Assembly (NCBI RefSeq): GCF_013408525.1
Contig: NZ_JACBZM010000001.1
Location: forward strand, 1,488,001 to 1,552,000
Reading direction: 5' to 3'
Source: Nocardioides aromaticivorans
GTDB taxonomy: Bacteria > Actinomycetota > Actinomycetes > Propionibacteriales > Nocardioidaceae
DNA: 64,000 nucleotides
A program made the translations under genes and the position numbers. Below the pieces are notes generated by a model. The model was not told the origin of the DNA. It ran no database searches and worked only from the letters and a program-made list of their open reading frames with translations. Positions 8,707 to 17,296 of this stretch are shown one piece after another; the first letter of the stretch is position 1; every line of letters begins with the position of its first letter.

Positions 8707-9002
8707 GCGCTCTTCTCCTCAGCCATCGCGCCGGCCGGGCGCGGGCGGATCATGTCGGTGGCTGCCAGGCCGCGCAGCGCGGCGGCGTAAGCGGGGTGCT
8801 GGGAGGCCGGGACACCGACGGACTCGAGCGCGGTCCGCACGTCCGGCGCCTCCCCCAAGGCCCGTACGACGGCGACCAGCTCGGGCCGCTTCAGGAAGGT
8901 CAGCTTCCGGTTGCCGAAGTGGTAGGCCAGCGCCCCGAAGGGCTCGGGCCGCAGTGCCACCGACGGCGAGAGCATCCACGGCTCTCCCAGCAAGGCGTCC
9001 AT
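8703..9002 (-). CDS. mftB: Mycofactocin peptide chaperone MftB
   Basis: A 99-residue RiPP-recognition protein that binds MftA and presents it to MftC. It begins MDALLGEPWMLSPSVALRPE and contains AYHFGNRKLTFLKRPELVAVV, typical of the family. The ATG at 9000-9002 lies one base after the mftA stop; a longer open frame upstream would overlap mftA and is rejected. The 3' end overlaps mftC by 4 nt. Confidence 0.94.
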   Translation of the reverse strand: MDALLGEPWMLSPSVALRPEPFGALAYHFGNRKLTFLKRPELVAVVRALGEAPDVRTALESVGVPASQHPAYAAALRGLAATDMIRPRPAGAMAEEKSA

Positions 9003-9003
9003 G

Positions 9004-9099
9004 TCAGTAGACGCCGCACATGCCGTCGATCGAGACCTCCTCGATGAGGTCCTCGGCGGCCAGGTCAACGGACTGGTCCTGCTCGATCTCAGGGTTCAT
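9004..9099 (-). CDS. mftA: Mycofactocin precursor peptide MftA (31 residues)
   Basis: The ribosomally made precursor of the redox cofactor mycofactocin. It starts MNPEIEQDQS, has an acidic leader (AAEDLIEEVS) and ends IDGMCGVY, the invariant C-terminus whose last Val-Tyr is converted to the cofactor core. Translation runs from the ATG at 9097-9099 to the TGA at 9004-9006. A strong GAGGAGG site sits just upstream. It is the first gene of mftABCDE-SDR-mftF, with mftB starting 1 nt downstream. Confidence 0.97.
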   Translation of the reverse strand: MNPEIEQDQSVDLAAEDLIEEVSIDGMCGVY

Positions 9100-9218
9100 C
9101 GTTCCTCCTCTACTCGTGCCGATGTGGTGCCCGCCACACTATTTGCACCCATGGCAACAAGTCCCCCTCCTTTCGGAGGGGATCTGACCTCGACCTCCGA
9201 GCGATAGGTTGGCGCACC
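9100..9218. promoter_or_regulatory. Divergent mftA/mftR promoter with operator and hairpin
   Basis: On the mftA strand a -35-like GACTTG and a -10-like TAGTGT are about 16 nt apart, and between them lies the inverted repeat TTGC-N7-GCAA (9143-9157), a natural place for a TetR-type repressor. A perfect 7-bp stem, CCCCTCC/GGAGGGG (9164-9181), reads with a GAAA tetraloop on the mftA strand. In the other direction TAGGTT (9205-9210) precedes the mftR GTG by 8 nt, suggesting a leaderless mftR mRNA. Confidence 0.55.
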
Positions 9219-9836
9219 GTGACCGACGGCGAGCAGAGGAGCGTGCGCAGCAGTGCGCGGGGGCGCCCCGAGGCCACGTCGCACGCCGCGATCGAGCAGG
9301 CCGCCTTCACCCTCTTCGCCGAGCGCGGCTTCGCCCGGACGACCCTCGACGCCATCGCCGAGGCCGTCGGCGTCAGCCGTCGCACCCTCTTCCGCTACTA
9401 CCAGTCGAAGAACGACATCCCGTGGGGCCAGTTCGACCGCACCCTCGACCACTTCCGCGAGCTGCTCGCCGACCAGCCCGACGACCTCCCGGTCCACGCG
9501 GCGATCCATCGCGCAGTGGTCGAGTTCAACCGCTTCCCCACCGACGCCCACCCACCGCACCGCGAGCGGATGCGGCTGATCCTGACCACGCCCGAGCTGC
9601 AGGCCCACTCCGTGCTCCGCTACGCCGAGTGGCGCCAGGTCATCGCCGAGGACGTCGCCCGCCGGACCGGCTCGCTGGCCACGGACCTGGTCCCGCAGGT
9701 CGCCGGGCACGTCTCGCTCGCGATCTCGCTGTCGGCGTACGAGCACTGGCTGGCGCGGCCGTCGGCCGGCGACGGCGACCTGCTGACCATCATCGACGAC
9801 GCCATGGACGGGCTGCGCGCCTACATCGCACCCTAG
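9219..9836 (+). CDS. mftR: Mycofactocin regulator MftR (TetR family)
   Basis: A 205-residue TetR-type repressor. Residues about 19-65 form the DNA-binding domain ([20 protein letters not shown]). Its position divergent from mftA and its sequence type match MftR, which in mycobacteria represses the mft operon and responds to long-chain acyl-CoAs. GTG start with no Shine-Dalgarno sequence. It ends 7 bp before the convergent marR gene. Confidence 0.92.
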   Translation: MTDGEQRSVRSSARGRPEATSHAAIEQAAFTLFAERGFARTTLDAIAEAVGVSRRTLFRYYQSKNDIPWGQFDRTLDHFRELLADQPDDLPVHAAIHRAVVEFNRFPTDAHPPHRERMRLILTTPELQAHSVLRYAEWRQVIAEDVARRTGSLATDLVPQVAGHVSLAISLSAYEHWLARPSAGDGDLLTIIDDAMDGLRAYIAP

Positions 9837-9843
9837 GCGCGCG

Positions 9844-10347
9844 TCACTCCGGGAAGTCGCCCGAGGAGCGGCGTACTCGCCGCAGCAGCTGGTAGGTGTC
9901 GGCCTGCTGCCGGTCGGTGAGACCCGTGATCGCGAAGTCGATCGCGCTCACGGCCTCGGTGGCCTTCTTCACCGTGCTCCGCCCCGACGGCGTCAGCCGC
10001 GCGAGGGTACGACGGCGGTCGGCCTCGTCCGGCACCCGCTCGACGAAGCCCTGGGCCTCGAGCCGGTCGATCGCGCTCGTGACCGAGGTCGGGTGCACCA
10101 TCAGCCGCTCGCCGATCTTGCTCAGCGGCAGCGAGCCGCTCCTGCTGAAGTGCAGCAGGACCAGCACCTCGTAGCGGGAGAAGGTCAGCCCGAACGGCTT
10201 GAGGGCCGCGTCGAGCGCTCCGATCATCAGCTGCTGCACCCGCATCACCGAGGTGGCCAGGCGCATGGCCGTCGCGTCGCCGAAGTGCTCCTCCCACAGG
10301 TCGCCCGCGCGATCGATCGGGTCGAAGGGCAGGCGCGGCTCGGACAT
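9844..10347 (-). CDS. MarR-family regulator, divergent from icmF
   Basis: A 167-residue MarR-type protein. The winged helix lies around residues 55-115: [20 protein letters not shown], then [20 protein letters not shown], then the wing with [13 protein letters not shown]. The ATG at 10345-10347 begins MSEPRLPFD; an ATG six codons upstream (10363-10365) is an equally possible start. Two perfect palindromes lie in the gap before icmF, the expected binding sites for autoregulation and icmF control. No ligand is evident; an acyl-CoA or branched-chain acid would fit the neighbour. Confidence 0.88.
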   Translation of the reverse strand: MSEPRLPFDPIDRAGDLWEEHFGDATAMRLATSVMRVQQLMIGALDAALKPFGLTFSRYEVLVLLHFSRSGSLPLSKIGERLMVHPTSVTSAIDRLEAQGFVERVPDEADRRRTLARLTPSGRSTVKKATEAVSAIDFAITGLTDRQQADTYQLLRRVRRSSGDFPE

Positions 10348-10374
10348 GGCTCGACCGTAGTGCATCCGTCCCCC

Positions 10375-10394
10375 GGAAGTGGGCACCCACTTCC
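10375..10394. promoter_or_regulatory. Perfect 20-bp palindrome, candidate MarR operator
   Basis: GGAAGTGGGCACCCACTTCC has perfect 9-nt arms around CA. It is 10 bp upstream of the earlier marR start codon and overlaps the expected -35 region of icmF. Confidence 0.6.
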
Positions 10395-10403
10395 CAGATT
10401 TAC

Positions 10404-10419
10404 TAGGACGTCCTACTAT
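10404..10419. promoter_or_regulatory. 12-bp palindrome overlapping the icmF -10 box
   Basis: TAGGACGTCCTA (10404-10415) is a perfect palindrome that runs into TACTAT (10414-10419), the likely -10 element for icmF. A regulator bound here would block polymerase. Confidence 0.55.
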
Positions 10420-10464
10420 CGGAGGTCCGAGCACTTCCCCGATCTCCCGCGGAGGGATCCCCGC

Positions 10465-13400
10465 ATGTCCGACACCGCCCTGCACGTCCCGCAGCACCCG
10501 GTCCGCCTGGTGACCGCGTCGAGCCTCTTCGACGGCCACGACGCGTCGATCAACATCATGCGGCGGATCTTCCAGAGCCAGGGATGCGAGGTCGTCCACC
10601 TGGGCCACAACCGGTCGGTGGCCGAGGTGGTCGAGGCCGCGATCGAGGAGGACGTGCAGGGCATCGCCGTGTCGTCGTACCAGGGCGGGCACGTGGAGTA
10701 CTTCGAGTACCTCGTCGAGCTGCTCCGCCAGCGCGGGGCCGACCACATCCGCGTCGTCGGCGGTGGCGGCGGCGTGATCGTCCACGACGAGATCGAGCGG
10801 CTGCGCGCCTCCGGCGTCACCATCTTCTCCCCGGAGGACGGTCAGCGCCTGGGCCTGCCCGGCATGGTCAACACGGTCGTCGAGGCCTGCGACACCGACC
10901 TCTGGGAGACCGGCGCGGTCACCGCGGAGCAGGTCCTGTCCGGCGACCGCACCGCCCTCGCCCGCGCGATCACCGGCGCCGAGCTCGGCCGCCTCGACGA
11001 GGCCTTCCTCGCCCGCCTGCGCGAGGCGAGCAGCGGTCGTACCGTGCCGGTCCTCGGCATCACCGGCACCGGCGGCTCTGGCAAGTCGAGCCTCACCGAC
11101 GAGCTCGTACGACGCCTCCGCATCGACCAGCAGGACAAGGTCCGCGTCGCGGTGATCGCCGTCGACCCGACCCGCCGCAAGGGCGGCGGCGCGCTGCTCG
11201 GCGACCGGATCCGGATGAACAGCCTCGACCTCGGCGGCCACGGCCTGGACCGCGACCGCGTCTACTTCCGCAGCCTCGCGACCCGCGGCGCGCACGAGGT
11301 GCCCGAGCACCTCACCGACGTGCTCGACGTCGTGAAGGCCGCCGGCTTCGACCTCGTCGTCGTCGAGACGCCCGGCATCGGCCAGGGCGACGCCGCGATC
11401 GTGCCCTTCGTCGACACCTCGCTCTACGTGATGACGCCGGAGTTCGGCGCAGCCTCGCAGCTGGAGAAGATCGACATGCTCGACTTCGCCGACGCCGTCG
11501 CGATCAACAAGTTCGAGCGCCGTGGCGCGGCCGATGCGCTGCGCGACGTGGGCCGCCAGATGGTCCGCAACCGCGAGGCCTTCGGCAAGCAGCCGTCCGA
11601 CATGCCCGTCTTCGGCACGTCCGCCGCGACCTTCGACGACGACGGCGTCACCGCGCTCTACCAGCACCTGCGCGGCCTCCTCGCCGGCCAGGGGCTCCCC
11701 ACCGCCGAGGGCCTGCTGCCCGTGGTCGAGGGCAAGCAGTCGACCCGCATCCAGCAGGTGCTGCCCGCCGAGCGGGTCCGCTACCTCGCCGAGATCGCCC
11801 ACACCGTGCGCGGCTACCACGCCGACACCGAGCTGCTCGTCGAGAAGGCCCGTCGTGCCCAGCGCTTCGCCGCCGTGGCCGACGAGCTCGCCGAGATCGA
11901 GGGCCTCGCGGCCGCCGCCGCCCGCGCCAACGACGACCTGCCGCTCGACCTGCGCGACCAGCTCGAGGCGTGGCCGGCCGTCGTGGCGTCGTACGACGAC
12001 GACACGGCCAGCAACGGGCGCGTCTCGCTCTCCGGCAACCACATCCCCCGCGTCGCCGTGCCGCGCTTCGAGGACCACGGCGAGCTGGTCCGCTTCTGGC
12101 GCCGCGAGAACCTGCCCGGGAAGTTCCCCTTCACCGCCGGCGTCTTCCCGTTCAAGCGCGCCGACGAGGACCCCGCCCGCATGTTCGCGGGCGAGGGCGA
12201 CCCGTTCCGCACCAACCGCCGCTTCAAGCTGCTCTCCGAGGGCCAGCCGGCGACCCGCCTCTCGACCGCCTTCGACTCCGTAACGCTCTACGGCCGCGAC
12301 CCCGACGAGCGCCCCGACATCTACGGCAAGGTCGGCACGTCCGGCGTCTCCGTGGCGACGCTCGAGGACATGAAGGCGCTGTACGACGGCTTCGACCTGC
12401 TCTCGCCGACGACGTCGGTCTCCATGACGATCAACGGCCCGGCCCCGACCGTGCTGGCGTTCTTCCTCAACACCGTCATGGACCAGGCCCGCGAGCGCGG
12501 CATCGACCCCTTTGATGCGATCAAGTCGGTGCGCGGCACGGTCCAGGCCGACATCCTCAAGGAGGACCAGGGCCAGAACACCTGCCTGTTCTCGACCGAG
12601 TTCTCGCTGCGCTGCATGGCCGACATCCAGGAGTGGTTCATCCAGCAGCAGGTCCGCAACTTCTACTCCGTGTCGATCTCCGGCTACCACATCGCCGAGG
12701 CCGGGGCGAACCCCATCAGCCAGCTCGCCTTCACCCTCGCCAACGGGTTCACCTACGTCGAGTCGTACCTCGCGCGCGGCATGGACATCGACGACTTCGC
12801 GCCCAACCTGTCGTTCTTCTTCTCCAACGGCATGGACCCGGAGTACTCCGTCATCGGCCGCGTCGCCCGCCGCATCTGGGCCGTGGCGATGAAGGAGAAG
12901 TACGGCGCCAACGAGCGCTCGCAGAAGCTGAAGTACCACGTCCAGACCTCGGGCCGCTCCCTGCACGCGCAGGAGATGGACTTCAACGACATCCGCACCA
13001 CGCTGCAGGCGCTCATCGCGATCTACGACAACGCGAACTCCCTGCACACCAACGCCTACGACGAGGCCGTCACCACCCCGTCGACCGAGTCGGTGCGCCG
13101 GGCGCTGGCGATCCAGCTGATCATCAACCGCGAGTGGGGCCTGGCCGCCAACGAGAACCCGCTCCAGGGCTCCTACGTGATCGACCAGCTCACCGACCTC
13201 GTCGAGGAGGCGGTGCTCCTGGAGTTCGACCGGATCTCCGAGCGCGGCGGCGTACTCGGGGCGATGGAGACGGGCTACCAGCGCGGCCGGATCCAGGACG
13301 AGTCGATGCTCTACGAGCACAAGAAGCACGACGGCTCGCTGCCGATCATCGGCGTCAACACCTTCCGCGCGCCGGAGGCCGGCGACGGCACGCCCGACCA

Positions 13401-13635
13401 CATCGAGCTCGCCCGCGCGACCACGGAGGAGAAGGACTCGCAGCTCGCGCGGGTCCGCGACTTCCAGGCCCGCCACGCCGACGACGCCGCCGCGGCGCTG
13501 GCCCGGCTGCGCGAGGCCGCGACCAGTGGCGAGAACATCTTCGCGGTCCTCATGGACGCGGCGCGGGTGTGCTCGCTGGGCCAGGTCACCGAGGCCTTCT
13601 TCGAGGTCGGCGGTCAGTACCGACGCAATGTGTGA
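10465..13635 (+). CDS. icmF: Fused isobutyryl-CoA mutase IcmF
   Basis: A 1056-residue coenzyme-B12 enzyme that interconverts isobutyryl-CoA and n-butyryl-CoA (some members also pivalyl-CoA/isovaleryl-CoA). The domain order is diagnostic. Residues 1-140 form the B12 domain ([14 protein letters not shown], then [13 protein letters not shown] glycine-rich segment). A MeaI-type G-protein chaperone follows, with P-loop GTGGSGKS at 201-208. The large mutase barrel comes next, including [19 protein letters not shown] and [16 protein letters not shown]. Length fits the family. It supports valine/fatty-acid or branched-chain acid metabolism. Start ATG at 10465 follows GCGGAGGGATCCCCGC. A long open frame on the opposite strand is a GC-bias shadow. 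Confidence 0.97.
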   Translation: MSDTALHVPQHPVRLVTASSLFDGHDASINIMRRIFQSQGCEVVHLGHNRSVAEVVEAAIEEDVQGIAVSSYQGGHVEYFEYLVELLRQRGADHIRVVGGGGGVIVHDEIERLRASGVTIFSPEDGQRLGLPGMVNTVVEACDTDLWETGAVTAEQVLSGDRTALARAITGAELGRLDEAFLARLREASSGRTVPVLGITGTGGSGKSSLTDELVRRLRIDQQDKVRVAVIAVDPTRRKGGGALLGDRIRMNSLDLGGHGLDRDRVYFRSLATRGAHEVPEHLTDVLDVVKAAGFDLVVVETPGIGQGDAAIVPFVDTSLYVMTPEFGAASQLEKIDMLDFADAVAINKFERRGAADALRDVGRQMVRNREAFGKQPSDMPVFGTSAATFDDDGVTALYQHLRGLLAGQGLPTAEGLLPVVEGKQSTRIQQVLPAERVRYLAEIAHTVRGYHADTELLVEKARRAQRFAAVADELAEIEGLAAAAARANDDLPLDLRDQLEAWPAVVASYDDDTASNGRVSLSGNHIPRVAVPRFEDHGELVRFWRRENLPGKFPFTAGVFPFKRADEDPARMFAGEGDPFRTNRRFKLLSEGQPATRLSTAFDSVTLYGRDPDERPDIYGKVGTSGVSVATLEDMKALYDGFDLLSPTTSVSMTINGPAPTVLAFFLNTVMDQARERGIDPFDAIKSVRGTVQADILKEDQGQNTCLFSTEFSLRCMADIQEWFIQQQVRNFYSVSISGYHIAEAGANPISQLAFTLANGFTYVESYLARGMDIDDFAPNLSFFFSNGMDPEYSVIGRVARRIWAVAMKEKYGANERSQKLKYHVQTSGRSLHAQEMDFNDIRTTLQALIAIYDNANSLHTNAYDEAVTTPSTESVRRALAIQLIINREWGLAANENPLQGSYVIDQLTDLVEEAVLLEFDRISERGGVLGAMETGYQRGRIQDESMLYEHKKHDGSLPIIGVNTFRAPEAGDGTPDHIELARATTEEKDSQLARVRDFQARHADDAAAALARLREAATSGENIFAVLMDAARVCSLGQVTEAFFEVGGQYRRNV

Positions 13636-13652
13636 AGTTTTTTCGAGGTCGA

Positions 13653-13679
13653 TGTCGAAAGCCTGATCGCCCGTTCGAC
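13653..13679 (+). promoter_or_regulatory. ECF42-type promoter for the YCII gene
   Basis: TGTCGA (13653-13658), a 17-nt spacer and CGAC (13676-13679) match the published ECF42 promoter pattern (TGTCGA at -35, CGA-type at -10). An ECF42-like sigma gene lies 0.6 kb downstream, so the sigma factor probably reads this site. Confidence 0.6.
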
Positions 13680-13724
13680 GTAGGTTCGGAATCACCCACC
13701 TACGAAGAAGAAGGACTGATCGAC

Positions 13725-14102
13725 ATGCCTCGATTCATGGGACTCGTGCGGATGGAAGAGGGACAGGGCAACCCGCCCCAGGCGCTGTTCGACGCGATGG
13801 ACGTCTACATCGGCGAGCAGGCCCAGAAGGGCCACTTCCTCGACGGTGGCGGCCTGTTCGGCCTCGAGGACACGGTGAACTTCGTCGTCCGCACGGGTGA
13901 GGTCACCCGCGTCGACGGCCCGTACGCCGAGGCCCGCGAGGCCGTCGGCGGCTGGGCGCTGCTGCAGTACGACACCCTCGAGGAGGCGATCGCCAACCAG
14001 GAGGAGTTCGCCGCCCTGCACGCCAAGCACTGGCCCGAGTGCACGATGGTCGCCACCCTGCGCCAGATCGCCGACGAGCCGCCGGCGGCCGCCGACGCCT
14101 GA
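13725..14102 (+). CDS. YCII-related (DGPF) domain protein
   Basis: A 125-residue small cytoplasmic protein of the YCII/DGPF family, a ferredoxin-like fold of unknown catalytic role. The key motif is DGPYAEAREAVGGWALL, preceded by GEVTR. Genes of this type are the standard neighbours and targets of ECF42 sigma factors, as here. The ATG at 13725 is preceded by AAGGA and by an ECF42-like promoter. A repeat array separates it from the sigma gene. Confidence 0.88.
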   Translation: MPRFMGLVRMEEGQGNPPQALFDAMDVYIGEQAQKGHFLDGGGLFGLEDTVNFVVRTGEVTRVDGPYAEAREAVGGWALLQYDTLEEAIANQEEFAALHAKHWPECTMVATLRQIADEPPAAADA

Positions 14103-14116
14103 CCCTCGTGGTGCGC

Positions 14117-14271
14117 GAAGTGTGAGGTTTTCTCCGCCGAAGTGTGAACCTTTCTCCACCGAGGTGTGCCTGGTGCACCCTCGGCAGGAGAAACCGTCAC
14201 GTCTCGGTGGAGAAAGCCTCACACTTCGCGGGAGAAGCCCACGCACCTCGGCGGAGAAACCCACGCACCTC
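14117..14271. repeat. 22-bp repeat array folding into a long inverted repeat
   Basis: Units of 22 bp begin at 14117 and 14139 in one orientation (each GAAGTGTGA then TTTCTCC), with a third partial unit at 14161. Inverted units follow at about 14183, 14206, 14228 and 14250 (each GGAGAAA or GGAGAAG, then a CAC-containing end). Unit 14206-14227 is nearly the exact reverse complement of 14117-14138. There are no spacers between units. It lies between the YCII gene and the sigma gene and may act as a terminator or be a REP-type element. Confidence 0.75.
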
Positions 14272-14280
14272 GCGGCCCCC

Positions 14281-14286
14281 TAGGCT
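14281..14286 (+). promoter_or_regulatory. -10 box, leaderless start of the sigma gene
   Basis: TAGGCT ends 6 nt before the ATG at 14293 and there is no Shine-Dalgarno sequence, consistent with a leaderless mRNA. Confidence 0.45.
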
Positions 14287-14292
14287 GGCCGC

Positions 14293-15567
14293 ATGGCCGA
14301 CGCCACCACCGCCGACGCGATCACCGCCACCTGGCGGGAGGAGTCGGCCCGGCTGGTGGGCGTGCTGGCCCGGATGACCCGCGACGTCGGGCTCGCCGAG
14401 GACCTCGCACAGGACGCCCTCGTCGCGGCGCTCGAGAACTGGCCGGCCCACGGGGTGCCCGCCAACCCCGCCGCGTGGCTGATGACCACCGCCAAGCGTC
14501 GCGCCATCGACCACATCCGGCGCGCCGAGACCCTGCGCCGCAAGACCGACGAGCTCGGCCACGCCCTCGGCACGGAGGAGGTGAGCAGCATGCCGGACCT
14601 GGACGCGCAGGTGGACCAGATCGAGGACGACGTGCTGCGGCTCGTCTTCCTCTGCTGCCACCCCGCCCTGACCCCCGAGTCGCGCGCCGCGCTCACCCTC
14701 CGCCTCGTGGGTGGCCTCACGACCGACGAGATCGCCCGCGGCTTCCTCGTCCCGAGCGCGACGATGGGCCAGCGGATCTCGCGGGCGAAGAAGACGCTGA
14801 CCGAGGCCGGCGCGCAGCTCGAGCTGCCGACCGGCGCCGAGCGCACCGCGCGCCTCGACGACGTCATGGCGGTCATCTACCTCGTCTTCACGGAGGGGTA
14901 CGTCGCCACCGCGGGCGACGACTGGACCCGCCCCGACCTGGCCCAGGAGGGCATCCGGCTGGCCCGGCTGCTCGCCGCGGTCGCACCCGACGAGCCGGAG
15001 GTCCACGGCCTGCAGGCGCTGCTGGAGCTGCAGGGCTCCCGGCTGCCGGCCCGCACCGACGCCGACGGCAACCCGGTCCTGCTCGACGACCAGGACCGCA
15101 GCCGCTGGGACCAGCTGCTCATCCGCCGCGGCATCGCCGCGCTGGCCCGCGCCGAGGTGATCGCCGCGCGCGGCGTCCCCGTGGGCCGCTACTACCTGCA
15201 GGCCGCGATCGCCGCCGTGCACGCGCGCTCGGCGACCGCGGCCGACACCGACTGGACCCGCATCGCCCGTCTGTACGACGTCCTGGCGACCGCCGCGCCC
15301 GGCCCGGTCGTCGAGGTCAACCGTGCCGTCGCCCACGGTCGCGCAGCGGGTCCCGAGGCCGGGTTGGCGGTCCTCGACGCGATCGCTCCGGGCGAGCTCA
15401 GGGACTCCCCGCTCGAGCCGAGCGTGCGTGGCGACCTGCTCGAGCGGGCCGGGCGGCGCGCGGAGGCGGCGGACGCCTTCGACGAGGCGGCCCGTCGTAC
15501 CCGGAATGCGGGCGAGCGGGCGCTCCTCGAGCGCAGGGCAGCCGCGAACAGGGCAGCCGCCAACTGA
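14293..15567 (+). CDS. ECF42-type RNA polymerase sigma factor with C-terminal extension
   Basis: A 424-residue extracytoplasmic-function sigma factor. Region 2 lies at about residues 12-80 (AEDLAQDALVAALENWP, then PAAWLMTTAKRRAIDHIRR). Region 4 lies at about 120-175 (LTTDEIARGFLVPSATMGQRI). About 240 further residues form a helical, TPR-like extension (YYLQAAIAAVHARS, EVNRAVAHGRAAGP), which is diagnostic of ECF42 and is thought to replace an anti-sigma factor as the control element. The adjacent YCII gene with an ECF42-like promoter supports the assignment. Confidence 0.92.
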   Translation: MADATTADAITATWREESARLVGVLARMTRDVGLAEDLAQDALVAALENWPAHGVPANPAAWLMTTAKRRAIDHIRRAETLRRKTDELGHALGTEEVSSMPDLDAQVDQIEDDVLRLVFLCCHPALTPESRAALTLRLVGGLTTDEIARGFLVPSATMGQRISRAKKTLTEAGAQLELPTGAERTARLDDVMAVIYLVFTEGYVATAGDDWTRPDLAQEGIRLARLLAAVAPDEPEVHGLQALLELQGSRLPARTDADGNPVLLDDQDRSRWDQLLIRRGIAALARAEVIAARGVPVGRYYLQAAIAAVHARSATAADTDWTRIARLYDVLATAAPGPVVEVNRAVAHGRAAGPEAGLAVLDAIAPGELRDSPLEPSVRGDLLERAGRRAEAADAFDEAARRTRNAGERALLERRAAANRAAAN

Positions 15568-15569
15568 GG

Positions 15570-16505
15570 CTAACGCGACCGCAGGCTGTCGGAGGGCGCG
15601 ACCCCGTACCTCTCCCGGTACGACGCCGCGAACCGCCCCAGGTGCGCGAAGCCCCACCGGGTGGCGACCTCGGCGACCGTGTCCCCGCGCCCGGCCAGCA
15701 GGTCGCCGTGGACGCGCGCGAGGCGGATCGTGAGCAGCTCCTGGGTGGGCGTGGAGCCGAGGTAGCGCTGGAAGCCCTGCTGCAGGCGGCGGATCCCGAC
15801 ACCTGCCTCGCGGGCCAGGTCGGCGGCGGTCCAGTCACGCGCCGGGTCGGCCTCCATCGCCTCGACGACGCGGGACACGATGCGCGGCCGGATCGTGCCG
15901 CAGCCCGGCTCGTCGGGGAAGGACGCGGCGACGAGCGCGGCGGTGAGCGTGGCGGCGAGCCGGCGGGCGACCCGCTGGTCGCGAGCGAGTGAGGGGTTGC
16001 GCAGCGCCTCGGTGCCGATCGAGCCGAGCAGGCCGATCCAGGCCCGGCCTCCGTCGGTGCGCAGGTCGAGCTGGGCCGGCAGCCGGTCGGTGTGCAGGCC
16101 GACCAGGGCGGCGACCTCCTCGACGAGGTAGTCGCGGTCCACGCGCATCCCGACGATCGAGCAGTCCGCCGACCACCGGGTCATCCGGGTCTCCTCGTTG
16201 GGCGGGCAGACGGTCGCCTGGCCGTCGAGCGAGAGCACGTGGTGGGCACCGATCTGCGCCTCCAGCACGCCGCTGCGCGGGACGTTGACCGCCCAGGCCC
16301 CGGGATGGTCGGACTCGACGGAGACCTCGGAGCCCCAGCCGATGCGGGCCAGCCGGACCGGGCCGAGGTCGACGGCACGCAGGTCCGCGGGCCCGCTGGC
16401 GCGCCCCTTCACGAGCAGCCGGTGCGGGAAGTAGGCGCGGGCGACCGCGTCGGAGAAGTCGCCCAGCTCGTGGGAGGACGCGGTGACGGTCCCGGTCGCG
16501 CTCAT
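15570..16505 (-). CDS. AraC-family activator of the flavin monooxygenase genes
   Basis: A 311-residue regulator with an N-terminal AraC-binding-like domain (LGPVRLARIGWGSEVSVES) and a C-terminal double helix-turn-helix from about residue 210 (WTAADLAREAGVGIRRLQQG; VAEVATRWGFAHLGRFAASY). It is divergent from the two-component monooxygenase at 16699-18883. In rhodococci an AraC-type protein (PheR) sits beside pheA2A1 in the same way. It is a paralogue of the regulator at 20119-21060. The ATG at 16503-16505 follows AAGGGGGTGGACG. It ends 2 bp from the sigma gene. Confidence 0.88.
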   Translation of the reverse strand: MSATGTVTASSHELGDFSDAVARAYFPHRLLVKGRASGPADLRAVDLGPVRLARIGWGSEVSVESDHPGAWAVNVPRSGVLEAQIGAHHVLSLDGQATVCPPNEETRMTRWSADCSIVGMRVDRDYLVEEVAALVGLHTDRLPAQLDLRTDGGRAWIGLLGSIGTEALRNPSLARDQRVARRLAATLTAALVAASFPDEPGCGTIRPRIVSRVVEAMEADPARDWTAADLAREAGVGIRRLQQGFQRYLGSTPTQELLTIRLARVHGDLLAGRGDTVAEVATRWGFAHLGRFAASYRERYGVAPSDSLRSR

Positions 16506-16563
16506 CGTCCACCCCCTTCGGCCTGGATCACGTGACGCCCCTCACAGTAGGCGAACTCCTTCA

Positions 16564-16604
16564 TCCGGAAAACGCACCCGATCCACCCGAGTGCGCAATC
16601 CGGA
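16564..16604. promoter_or_regulatory. Inverted half-sites in the AraC/monooxygenase promoter
   Basis: TCCGGAAAACGCAC (16564-16577) and GTGCGCAATCCGGA (16591-16604) are inverted repeats matching at 11 of 14 positions with a 13-bp gap. They lie in the 193-bp divergent region and are the best candidate for AraC binding. Confidence 0.5.
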
Positions 16605-16698
16605 CAGCGCCTTCGCGGAGCGGATCGTCTCGCCGCCCGAGCAGGCCTAGCGTCACCGCCCATCCCGCCCATCGAGGCCCACGACGAAGGAGGCACCC

Positions 16699-17286
16699 GT
16701 GGACCCGCTCACCCTGCGCTCGACCTTCGGCCGCTTCGCGACCGGCGTCACCGTCATCACCTGCCGTACGCCGGACGGCGCGCACCACGGCGCGACGGTC
16801 ACCGCGTTCACGCCGATCTCCCTCGACCCGCCGCTGGTGCAGGTCGCGCTGACCCGGAAGTCGAAGGCCGCCGCCTACCTCGACGGCGCGTCCTTCGCGG
16901 TCAACGTGCTGGCCGCCGACCAGGTCGACGTCGCGATGCACTTCGCCGGCCGGCCCGGCAGCGACCCGCTCCCGTGGCGCGAGGGCAGCCTGGCCCCCAC
17001 CCTCGGCGGCACGGCCGCGACCCTGGTCTGCCGCGCCCACCGCACCGACGACGGCGGCGACCACCTGCTGTTCCTCGGCGAGGTGGCGGAGGTCGTCACC
17101 ACCGACCGGCGACCGCTGCTCTTCCACGACAGCGCCTTCCACCAGATCGGCGACCGCTCGTCCGACGTCGTCTGGCTCGGCTGCCAGGACGACCCCCACA
17201 CCGGCTGGTTCGACGCCACGACCAGCTTCGCCGCCCCGCTCCGCAGCGGGCCGTCGTACTTCATCCCGCGAGACACCCACTACTGA
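16699..17286 (+). CDS. Flavin reductase, small component of a two-component monooxygenase
   Basis: A 195-residue flavin reductase-like protein (HpaC/PheA2 type) that supplies reduced FAD from NADH to its partner hydroxylase. The family pattern is clear: [16 protein letters not shown], then [20 protein letters not shown], then [10 protein letters not shown], with HLLFLGEV near the middle of the fold. GTG start with AAGGAGG upstream. The hydroxylase begins 10 bp after its stop, so the two are an operon. Confidence 0.9.
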   Translation: MDPLTLRSTFGRFATGVTVITCRTPDGAHHGATVTAFTPISLDPPLVQVALTRKSKAAAYLDGASFAVNVLAADQVDVAMHFAGRPGSDPLPWREGSLAPTLGGTAATLVCRAHRTDDGGDHLLFLGEVAEVVTTDRRPLLFHDSAFHQIGDRSSDVVWLGCQDDPHTGWFDATTSFAAPLRSGPSYFIPRDTHY

Positions 17287-17296
17287 GGAGACAACG

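Noticed and set aside
8703-9068. Longer MftB starting before mftA
   Set aside because: It would overlap mftA in another frame; the ATG one base after the mftA stop gives the normal MftB length.
9844-13695. Very long minus-strand open frame opposite icmF and YCII (over 1200 codons)
   Set aside because: Only its first-coordinate end is the real MarR gene. The rest is antisense to icmF, has low-complexity His/Asp/Arg composition, and reflects the lack of stops in GC-rich DNA.
14117-14271. CRISPR-like array of short repeats
   Set aside because: The 22-bp units are contiguous with no spacers and reverse orientation.
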